From Terriglobia bacterium (GTDB lineage: Bacteria; Acidobacteriota; Terriglobia; Terriglobales; Acidobacteriaceae): a stretch of 40,712 nucleotides of DNA. The stretch covers positions 24,001 through 64,712 of the forward strand of contig JAIQFP010000026.1 in assembly GCA_020073165.1 (NCBI GenBank). Reading direction: 5' to 3'. Below, piece by piece: positions 34,997-40,712 of this stretch; position 1 is the stretch's first letter, and the number at the start of each line of letters is the position of its first letter. The notes under the pieces were generated by a model that made no database searches, had not been told where the DNA came from, and saw only the letters and a list, made by a program, of their open reading frames with translations. The translations under genes and the position numbers were made by a program.

Positions 34997-35020
34997 CAAG
35001 AATCGGGTTGGCACCAAGAG

Positions 35021-35566
35021 CTAGTTGTGGGCGTGCGGGCTCTGGGCGGGATTCTTCTTGTGTACCACGACCTTGGCCTTCTCCACCTTGACTTCGAAAT
35101 CCACCGGCAATTGTTTGGGGGGGTAGCAGGCGGCATTGTCGCAGGCCTGGTACTTCAACTGCCCGTGAAGCGCATACTTGCCCGGCACCACGTGGGCCAG
35201 CGGACGAATGACGACTGCCAAGGCAAAGTCCCCGCCGTACACGCTGATCTTCTCATCCGGAGCGAAGGGAAAGCTGCGATCTACTCCCGCGGGATAAGTG
35301 ACCTTTCCGACCACGATATCGGTCGGCGCATTCAGCTTAAGAGAAGTGGGTATGAGAAATTCCGACTTGGGGCTATTGGAGTTAATGTGGAAGCCAGAAC
35401 TGACACGGAATTGCAGTTCCACCGTGCCCGGCTTGCCGCGGGTAATGGCGGTGATCGGAACCGGTGCCAAGGTTACGGAGGGGGTTCTTCTGCCCGGACT
35501 ATCCTGGGCGCTCGCCAATGGAGCGAGAAGCAAGAGGCAAGCCGCGAGCTTTGCCACAGAGTGCAT
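35021..35566 (-). CDS. DsbD N-terminal (alpha) domain-like periplasmic protein
   Basis: 181 residues. Signal peptide about 1-20 (ends LASAQ). The mature protein is an immunoglobulin-like DsbD-alpha domain; the QACDNAACYPPKQLP segment holds the Cys pair that in DsbD passes electrons to periplasmic targets. Start is placed at MHSVAKLAACL, giving a normal signal peptide; a GTG nine codons upstream is possible. It follows the TlpA-like and CcdA genes on the same strand with short spacers (39 and 11 bp). Confidence 0.82.
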   Translation of the reverse strand: MHSVAKLAACLLLLAPLASAQDSPGRRTPSVTLAPVPITAITRGKPGTVELQFRVSSGFHINSNSPKSEFLIPTSLKLNAPTDIVVGKVTYPAGVDRSFPFAPDEKISVYGGDFALAVVIRPLAHVVPGKYALHGQLKYQACDNAACYPPKQLPVDFEVKVEKAKVVVHKKNPAQSPHAHN

Positions 35567-35605
35567 CAGCGGAAATGGTAAAACGCCTCCCACCAGTTGC
35601 CTAGG

Positions 35606-36169
35606 TTACCGTTGCGCCTGTACAGCCTGGCCTTCGGCCAGCGCTTTCTTGATGTCTTCCTCGATCTCCCCCCTGCCCTTCAGGCCGAATACCTTGTCTA
35701 CCACCTTGCCGTCCCGCCCGATATAAAACGTAGCGGGCAGGAACTGCACCCCGCCGTAGGCGTCACCTACGGCTTCCTTGCCGATCAGAATAGGGTAATT
35801 CACGCCCATGTTACTGGCGAACTTGGCAATGTCCTCCTGGCTGGCGTCGTCCATAGCGATGCCCACCACCTGCAGTCCTTCCGGCCCATACTGCTTTTGC
35901 AGCTCAACAAACCAGGGCATCTCGATCTTGCAGGGTTCGCACCAGGTCGCCCAGAAATTCAGCAATACGGCCTTGCCACGGAAATCGGCGAGGCGGACAG
36001 TCTTGCCGTCGAGCGACTGCAGGGTGAATTCAGGCGCTGGTTGGCCGGTCAAGTTGGCCCCAGCCAGGGCTGCCTGACCGGGCGCACGGCGCACCATGTG
36101 GAAGCCAAACACCACCATGATAGTGACCACCATGGCCACCAGTATGATAACTACGGGATCATGTTTCAC
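35606..36169 (-). CDS. TlpA/ResA-like membrane-anchored thioredoxin-family protein
   Basis: 187 residues. N-terminal membrane anchor (about 7-25), then a thioredoxin fold of the AhpC/TSA-TlpA group: GQPAPEFTLQSLDGK, LLNFWATWCEPCKIEMPW (active-site WCEPC) and FLPATFYIGRDGKV (cis-Pro). It reduces disulfides outside the membrane, for example apocytochrome c or partner proteins, using electrons from CcdA. It sits between ccdA and the DsbD-alpha-like gene. Confidence 0.9.
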   Translation of the reverse strand: MKHDPVVIILVAMVVTIMVVFGFHMVRRAPGQAALAGANLTGQPAPEFTLQSLDGKTVRLADFRGKAVLLNFWATWCEPCKIEMPWFVELQKQYGPEGLQVVGIAMDDASQEDIAKFASNMGVNYPILIGKEAVGDAYGGVQFLPATFYIGRDGKVVDKVFGLKGRGEIEEDIKKALAEGQAVQAQR

Positions 36170-36180
36170 TCAGGACTCCC

Positions 36181-36903
36181 TTACAGGGCGAATCGATTCA
36201 GGAACGACAGGTAATTCGAGATGATAGTAAATCGTCCGATCACCAGAAGCACGCCCAGGGCGATCAGCAGAGCGCCGCTGGCGACCTCCACTGCGTGCAT
36301 ATGCGCGCGAAAACGGCCGTAGAACTTGAGAAAGCGCTCGATGCCGAGCGAGGTCAGCAGGAACGGCACCGCCAGGCCCAGTGAGTATACCGCCAGCAGA
36401 AGAATGCCCTTGGTCACCGAATCCTGGGCGGCCGCGAAACCCAGGATCACGGCCAGGATGGGCCCTACGCACGGTGTCCAGCCGAAGGCGAAGGCAAAGC
36501 CGATGAGGAAAGCTCCCCCCACCGTGCTCCGGCCTTTCAGGTTATGCAGTCGCTTGTCGGCATACAGAGCATTGATGCGAAATATCCCGGTCAGATGCAG
36601 CCCGAACAAAATGATGACCACGCCCGCGACCACGGCCAGCTTGGACTTGTAGATGGCCAGCAATTGGCCGAATTCGGTCGAGATCGCCCCCAGAGAGACG
36701 AAGACGACACTGAAGCCCACGATGAAACCGATGGAGTTCAGCATCACTTTGCGCAGCAACCGCCCTTCCTGTGATTTCAGTTCCTCGACGCCAGCGCCGG
36801 AGATCAGTGACACATAGCCGGGAACCAGGGGTAGCACACAGGGCGAGAGGAAAGAAATCAGCCCTGCCAAGAACGCGGCGATGGGAAGTGGAAGGCTCGA
36901 CAT
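36181..36903 (-). CDS. ccdA: Cytochrome c biogenesis protein CcdA (DsbD membrane domain)
   Basis: 240 residues, six membrane helices. AFLAGLISFLSPCVLPLVPGY carries the first conserved Cys near residue 22; the second is in FGWTPCVGPILA near 140. These two Cys shuttle electrons from cytoplasmic thioredoxin across the membrane. Start ATG 36903 is the family start; a 20-residue upstream extension is rejected. TAAAAT lies 7 nt before the ATG, so the transcript may be leaderless. Confidence 0.93.
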   Translation of the reverse strand: MSSLPLPIAAFLAGLISFLSPCVLPLVPGYVSLISGAGVEELKSQEGRLLRKVMLNSIGFIVGFSVVFVSLGAISTEFGQLLAIYKSKLAVVAGVVIILFGLHLTGIFRINALYADKRLHNLKGRSTVGGAFLIGFAFAFGWTPCVGPILAVILGFAAAQDSVTKGILLLAVYSLGLAVPFLLTSLGIERFLKFYGRFRAHMHAVEVASGALLIALGVLLVIGRFTIISNYLSFLNRFAL

Positions 36904-36910
36904 TGAAGGT

Positions 36911-36916
36911 ATTTTA
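36911..36916 (-). promoter_or_regulatory. -10-like element for ccdA
   Basis: TAAAAT on the minus strand ends 7 nt before the ccdA ATG; transcription would begin at the start codon. No clear -35. Confidence 0.35.
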
Positions 36917-37051
36917 CCTGCCCGGACTGCTCGGGCCAGAAAATTACCCGCCCGAAAGGGCACGCACCCTGGGCCCAGCCACGACCGGAATCCGGGGCTC
37001 CATCTACAAGATGCACACTCAAGCCGCCCCGTTACAACCTTTTAAAGGATG

Positions 37052-38116
37052 TCATTTATGACGTCTCTTGCCACCCGTTTCCGTAGAGGCGGGCGGAGGA
37101 CTTGGTGGTGGGGAGGTCTGGGGCGCCAGCTGCGAGGGAGATTCGGCTAGAGCCTTTCGGATCAGGCCCTGGGGCACAATGGCGCTCAACACGGCGCGAT
37201 CCTGACTTGCGTTGACCTTCAGGCTGTCGAGAAACTGCTTTACGTCGGGGTCTGGCCCCCCGTTTTCGGAAACAGAGGCCTCCGCCGCATGAAAAATACT
37301 GAGAAACGTGTTGACCTGCTCGGCCAGGTGTTGGGCGTCCGCCTCGCTGCCGGTATACGCTTCGGCCCTTAGATGTACCGCTCCCAGGTACCGCAGCGAG
37401 GCCACCACCACTGCGGGCTTGGGGAACAGGAGCGACAGGTCCATCGGCCCCGGCGAAGGCTGCTCTGCCGATGGTTGCACGCGGAAAATCGACCAGGCCA
37501 GACTGGCAAATGGGACCTCTTTGTAGTATTGCCGCAAGAACGCCGGCCCGCCAAAGGGTGAAGCCAGCTTGCGTGAGCGGTCAATGATCCCGCGAATGAC
37601 CTGCGGGTCGCCGTGATTCGAGGCGGCCACCGTGTCCACGCCGAGGATCGCCACGCGCAGCGTGCGCCCCTCGAGTGGGATGTTGTAGATGTCCACAGCG
37701 CGGTAACTGTCCACCGAGGTCGAGATCTTCCGCAAGTAGGCGCTGAGACGCTCGCCTTGAATCCTGCCGACGAAGACCTCAGAGAAGCGAGCCTCTTCCG
37801 GCGCGGGGGATTTGGCGCCCCGCTTTGCCGCCGGATAATGGACAGCGAACGCGGTCTCGTCCAGATCGCGTTCAAACTGGAAGCCGGTGGCCTGAATGAA
37901 CTGCTCGTAGTCGGGATCGTGCGACACCGGGGGTAGTTGTCCTGCCAGGCTGGCGCGCCGCATCCACTGCAGGTTCACGTAGACGAAGGCGTCCGCACTG
38001 GGCAGCAGGCGTGCGGCCTCCGGGGGGGCATGCTTGCGCAGCTGAACTACCAGCGTAAGCACCGCTGCCAATGCCACCACGGCCAGCAGGATGGGGAGAC
38101 TGCGTCGTATGCGCAT
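37052..38116 (-). CDS. Hypothetical membrane-anchored protein
   Basis: 354 residues. N-terminal signal anchor (about 8-25), then an extracytoplasmic region without a recognised family, opening LLPSADAFVYVNLQWMRR. The C-terminal 25 residues are Pro/Ser-rich and end in a basic KRRHK. The phrase ADAFVYVNL is common in secreted DUF-type proteins of Acidobacteriota and Planctomycetes (recall, unverified). It lies just before the tRNA cluster on the opposite strand. Confidence 0.72.
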   Translation of the reverse strand: MRIRRSLPILLAVVALAAVLTLVVQLRKHAPPEAARLLPSADAFVYVNLQWMRRASLAGQLPPVSHDPDYEQFIQATGFQFERDLDETAFAVHYPAAKRGAKSPAPEEARFSEVFVGRIQGERLSAYLRKISTSVDSYRAVDIYNIPLEGRTLRVAILGVDTVAASNHGDPQVIRGIIDRSRKLASPFGGPAFLRQYYKEVPFASLAWSIFRVQPSAEQPSPGPMDLSLLFPKPAVVVASLRYLGAVHLRAEAYTGSEADAQHLAEQVNTFLSIFHAAEASVSENGGPDPDVKQFLDSLKVNASQDRAVLSAIVPQGLIRKALAESPSQLAPQTSPPPSPPPASTETGGKRRHK

Positions 38117-38262
38117 GCATTCTGGCCGCTAAGACGAGACAGCGCCAAAACAAGTCGTCGCCAAGAGCGGTCTGGGAGGGTCATCATAGCACCCGGGGGA
38201 CGGGGCCGGGGACCCGTGCCCGGTCCCGGCTGGAACGGTGGCACTGGCAGGGGCGGAGCTGC

Positions 38263-38291
38263 TTGCACGTAGATTGCCGATTATGATAGTT
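38263..38291 (+). promoter_or_regulatory. Possible promoter of the tRNA-tuf cluster
   Basis: TTGCAC (38263-38268), a 17-bp spacer and ATAGTT (38286-38291), about 70 bp before the first tRNA. An overlapping TATGAT (38282-38287) is the better -10 but would be too close to this -35. Confidence 0.35.
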
Positions 38292-38363
38292 TTATGAATT
38301 GTCCCGGACATCAGGAAGGGATCAGGAGGGAGTGTGTCGCTCCGAGAGCGGCTGCCCTCGACG

Positions 38364-38439
38364 GCTGGCGTAGCTCAGCTGGTAGAGCATCTGATTTGTA
38401 ATCAGAGGGTCGGGGGTTCGAATCCCTTCGCCAGCTCCA
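38364..38439 (+). tRNA. tRNA-Thr (anticodon TGT)
   Basis: 76 nt with a perfect 7-bp acceptor stem GCTGGCG/CGCCAGC, D-arm, anticodon stem TCTGA/TCAGA with loop TTTGTAA, T-arm GGGTTCGAATCCC and encoded CCA. First gene of the cluster. Confidence 0.95.
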
Positions 38440-38658
38440 GGAAACGGATCCGGAACGCAGGGCAAAGGCGCGGCGGCGGCACAACAGATTTTCCAACGGC
38501 ACTCCATAAGGAAGCTTTTCCAAGTGTGGTGTTTTCGCGCGGAAGCATGTTTGCGCGCGATTTCCGTTCTTCAACTGGGCAACGACCCCGCAGTATTTTT
38601 CCGCGTTGACGCGCTGTCCCGGCGATGGCCGGCGTAAGCGAGGGTAGAGGGTATTTCT
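38440..38658. other. Spacer between tRNA-Thr and tRNA-Tyr
   Basis: About 220 bp with no credible ORF. It has a CGCGCG-flanked palindromic stretch near 38538-38560 (CGCGCGGAAG...TTTGCGCGCG). It may be a processing region of the tRNA precursor; nothing else is recognised. Confidence 0.45.
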
Positions 38659-38747
38659 GCACAGGTGGGTGAGTGGTTAAAGCCGACAGACTGTAAATCT
38701 GTTCCTCCTAGCGAGGTACGGAGGTTCGAATCCTCCCCTGTGCACCA
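38659..38747 (+). tRNA. tRNA-Tyr (anticodon GTA)
   Basis: 89 nt, class II. Acceptor GCACAGG/CCTGTGC, anticodon stem ACAGA/TCTGT with loop CTGTAAA, long variable arm between about 38702 and 38720, T-arm GGAGGTTCGAATCCTCC, encoded CCA. Confidence 0.95.
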
Positions 38748-38756
38748 GGACTTGAA

Positions 38757-38939
38757 GTGAATCGACTGGCATTGGCGCTCGCAGCATACGGAGTCCTTGC
38801 GATTCTGACGTGGACCACGATCGCAGACCAGCGCATCCGGTTAGTAGCGTTGCTGATTCTGGGGATGTTTGCGGTGAAAACGTTGCTGCGGCGCAAAGAG
38901 GTCATGCATCCGGACGGCGAGGGCGATGCCGAACGATAG
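38757..38939 (+). CDS. Small two-helix membrane protein (60 residues)
   Basis: A GTG-started frame between tRNA-Tyr and tRNA-Thr. Two hydrophobic segments (about 3-20 and 28-43), a positively charged LLRRKE loop and an acidic tail. It begins 9 nt after the tRNA-Tyr CCA and ends 4 nt before the next tRNA, filling the space exactly. No family recognised. AGGA lies a few bases upstream. Real small gene or chance frame; the hydrophobic pattern and GC3 bias favour a gene. Confidence 0.5.
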   Translation: MNRLALALAAYGVLAILTWTTIADQRIRLVALLILGMFAVKTLLRRKEVMHPDGEGDAER

Positions 38940-38943
38940 GCGG

Positions 38944-39019
<76 letters not shown>

Positions 39020-39056
39020 GGGATTTGGTTTTGCTGAAGACTGACGACTGAATTGA

Positions 39057-39097
39057 GCGGGAGTAACTCAGTGGTAGAGTCAAAGCCTTCCAAGTTG
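39057..39097 (+). pseudogene. Broken tRNA-Gly: 5' half only (duplicate)
   Basis: Matches the first 41 nt of the intact tRNA-Gly at 39187 with two differences. It keeps the acceptor 5' strand, D-arm and the anticodon loop with TCC, but the anticodon stem can no longer close and there is no T-arm or 3' acceptor strand. The similarity actually begins 4 nt before the gene (39053). Confidence 0.85.
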
Positions 39098-39105
39098 AGC
39101 CGCTT

Positions 39106-39167
39106 AGCAGGCGTGAGCGAAGCAGGAGCCTGCTGGCGAAATCCTGAGCGCAGCGAAGGACCTCAGG
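39106..39167. repeat. Two hairpins inserted between the tRNA-Gly half and the intact tRNA-Gly
   Basis: AGCAGGC/GCCTGCT (39106-39134, 15-nt loop) and CCTGAG/CTCAGG (39143-39167). The two loops share a TGAGCG-x-AGC core, and the second unit resembles the CCTGAGCG motif in the repeat block at 22266. Confidence 0.6.
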
Positions 39168-39186
39168 GGCGGCGAGAAGGGCTTGA

Positions 39187-39261
39187 GCGGGAGTAACTCA
39201 GTGGTAGAGTCACAGCCTTCCAAGCTGTTGGTCGCGGGTTCGATTCCCGTCTCCCGCTCCA
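39187..39261 (+). tRNA. tRNA-Gly (anticodon TCC)
   Basis: 75 nt. Acceptor GCGGGAG/CTCCCGC, anticodon stem ACAGC/GCTGT with loop CTTCCAA, T-arm GCGGGTTCGATTCCCGT, encoded CCA. Confidence 0.95.
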
Positions 39262-39286
39262 GAGTTTGATGCAGGTGGACCACGCG

Positions 39287-39625
39287 ATGGGCTTCGAACA
39301 GGCAACTATCAAAGTTGAGCGCGAGACGGAGTTTGAGCAGTTGAAGGGCGCGATCAGCCGGGTGTTTGCAGGCCAGGTTGAGAAGTTCTTGAAGCAACTG
39401 CAACGCAGCGGCAAGCGCGTCCGGGATTTTGAGGCAGCGGTCGCTAACGGCCTGCTTGACCGCGTGGATGAGACCCTGGCGAAGTCCGGGGCCACAGCCC
39501 AGCGGCTTTATCAGGCGTTGGCAGTTTCCGATCGGGGACAGATGCGGGAGTTTTATCTGTCCAAGATCGAAGAAGTGGAGCCGGCGTTGCGCGCCAGGTT
39601 TCAGAAGTTGTATCGCTACTACTGA
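39287..39625 (+). CDS. Small hypothetical protein between tRNA-Gly and tuf
   Basis: 112 residues from ATG 39287, preceded by AGGTGG 8 nt upstream, which decides the start over 39269. Highly charged and helical (QVEKFLKQLQRSGKRVRDFE and REFYLSKIEEVEPALRARF), no signal peptide. No family recognised. It lies in the tRNA-tuf transcription unit, 30 bp before tuf, so it should be expressed with the translation machinery. Confidence 0.7.
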   Translation: MGFEQATIKVERETEFEQLKGAISRVFAGQVEKFLKQLQRSGKRVRDFEAAVANGLLDRVDETLAKSGATAQRLYQALAVSDRGQMREFYLSKIEEVEPALRARFQKLYRYY

Positions 39626-39655
39626 AGCAAGCGATAAGCGAGGCACAGCACTTTT

Positions 39656-40712
39656 ATGGCGAAGGAAAAATTTGAACGCACCAAGCCGCACGTGAACGTA
39701 GGGACGATTGGTCACATTGACCACGGCAAGACCACGCTGACGGCGGCCATCACCAAGGTTCTGCAGAAGCACAACCCCAAGATCCAGTTCCGGTCGTTTG
39801 ACTCGATTGACAACGCGCCGGAAGAGAAAGCGCGCGGCATCACCATTGCCACGGCGCACGTGGAGTATGAGACCGACAAGCGGCACTACGCGCACGTGGA
39901 CTGCCCGGGGCACGCCGACTACATCAAGAACATGATCACCGGGGCGGCGCAGATGGATGGCGCGATTCTGGTGGTGGCAGCGACCGACGGGCCGATGCCG
40001 CAGACCCGCGAGCACGTGCTTTTGGCCCGGCAGGTGGGAGTGCCGTACATCGTGGTGGCGCTGAACAAGTGCGATGCGGTGGACGATCCCGAACTGCTGG
40101 ACCTGGTGGAACTGGAAGTACGGGAACTGCTGAAGAGCTACCAGTTTCCGGGCGACGACGTGCCGGTAGTGCGGCTGTCGGCGCTGGGAGCACTGAACGG
40201 GGAAGCCAAGTGGGAAGCGCAGATTGACGCGCTGATGAAGGCGGTGGACGAGTATATTCCGCAGCCGGCGCGCGAGTTAGACAAGCCGTTCCTGATGCCG
40301 ATTGAGGATATCTTCTCGATCTCGGGCCGGGGCACGGTGGTCACTGGACGGATTGAGCGTGGCAAGGTGAAGGTCAGCGAGGAAGTGGAGATAGTGGGCT
40401 TCCGCGAGACCCGCAAGACGGTAGTGACGGGCGTGGAGATGTTCAAGAAGCAGCTGGACGAAGGCATGGCGGGAGACAACGCTGGGCTGCTGCTGCGCGG
40501 CATCGGGAAAGACGATGTGGAGCGCGGGATGGTGCTGGCCAAACCGGGGTCGATCACGCCGCATACCAAGTTCAAGGCTGAAGTTTACATTCTGACCAAG
40601 GAAGAAGGCGGGCGGCATACGCCGTTCTTCAAGGGCTACCGGCCGCAGTTTTACCTGCGGACGACGGACGTGACGGGAGTGGCGGAGTTGCCGGGCGGAA
40701 CCGAGATGGTGA
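39656..40712 (+). CDS. tuf: Elongation factor Tu (3' truncated by window edge)
   Basis: 352 residues visible of about 395. [20 protein letters not shown] opens the protein; P-loop GHIDHGKTT (Ile where most bacteria have Val), switch [18 protein letters not shown] and the SAL motif (LSALG) give a complete GTPase domain. Domain II ([17 protein letters not shown]) and part of domain III follow. It delivers aminoacyl-tRNA to the ribosome. Position behind Thr, Tyr, Thr and Gly tRNA genes is the classic tufB arrangement. The frame is open to the last base. Confidence 0.98.
   Translation, partial: MAKEKFERTKPHVNVGTIGHIDHGKTTLTAAITKVLQKHNPKIQFRSFDSIDNAPEEKARGITIATAHVEYETDKRHYAHVDCPGHADYIKNMITGAAQMDGAILVVAATDGPMPQTREHVLLARQVGVPYIVVALNKCDAVDDPELLDLVELEVRELLKSYQFPGDDVPVVRLSALGALNGEAKWEAQIDALMKAVDEYIPQPARELDKPFLMPIEDIFSISGRGTVVTGRIERGKVKVSEEVEIVGFRETRKTVVTGVEMFKKQLDEGMAGDNAGLLLRGIGKDDVERGMVLAKPGSITPHTKFKAEVYILTKEEGGRHTPFFKGYRPQFYLRTTDVTGVAELPGGTEMV

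Noticed and set aside
39057-39140. A second complete tRNA-Gly
   Set aside because: No T-arm or 3' acceptor strand, and the anticodon stem does not close.

Overview
The window is a GC-rich bacterial chromosome segment. It most resembles an Acidobacteriota (Terriglobia/Koribacter-like) genome, inferred from recall of gene content rather than a database search. The signs are a receptor Ser/Thr kinase with TPR repeats, several secreted NHL and amidohydrolase proteins, LpxC and an outer-membrane barrel (a diderm), tRNA genes with encoded CCA ends, and many short palindromic intergenic repeats with a relic of their transposase. There is no CRISPR array, intact insertion sequence, rRNA gene or prophage.

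Layout. 1-7.1 kb: 3' part of a TPR receptor kinase, then an FMN reductase, a pirin, an FmdB zinc ribbon, RsmI, an NHL propeller protein and YqeY. 7.2-13.1 kb: a class V aminotransferase and SerA (probable serine synthesis), a TIG lipoprotein, a small outer-membrane barrel, an M50-CBS membrane protease and RsmD. 13.1-18 kb: a hypothetical, a RidA protein, two paralogous secreted amidohydrolases flanking a CBS protein, and an HU protein with a clear terminator. 18-23.5 kb: a Cys-rich hypothetical, FolK, a receiver-PilZ protein, a two-gene operon of unknown function (PASTA-PKD membrane protein plus a soluble partner) behind a near-consensus promoter, then about 0.85 kb of palindromic repeats with a truncated REP-associated transposase and a small ORF. 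23.5-33.1 kb: LpxC, a LolA-like secreted protein, an SDR reductase, a 1131-residue GAF-GGDEF-HD-GYP protein, GltX, a membrane protein with a degenerate GGDEF domain that keeps its I-site, and a DUF3788 protein. 33.2-38.1 kb: GlnS, then a split DsbD-like set (CcdA, TlpA/ResA-like, DsbD-alpha-like) and a membrane-anchored hypothetical. 38.3-40.7 kb: the tRNA-Thr(UGU)-Tyr(GUA)-Thr(GGU)-Gly(UCC)-tuf cluster, with two inserted small ORFs and a broken half copy of tRNA-Gly; tuf runs off the end.

Working together. Three loci touch c-di-GMP: the receiver-PilZ protein (candidate effector), the GGDEF-HD-GYP enzyme (candidate synthesis and breakdown), and the degenerate GGDEF protein (candidate receptor). 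CcdA, the TlpA-like protein and the DsbD-alpha-like protein would carry electrons from cytoplasmic thioredoxin to the periplasm. The least explained items are the PASTA-PKD operon, the degenerate GGDEF protein with an extracytoplasmic domain, the half tRNA-Gly duplication, and the repeat-rich block at 22.2-23.1 kb.
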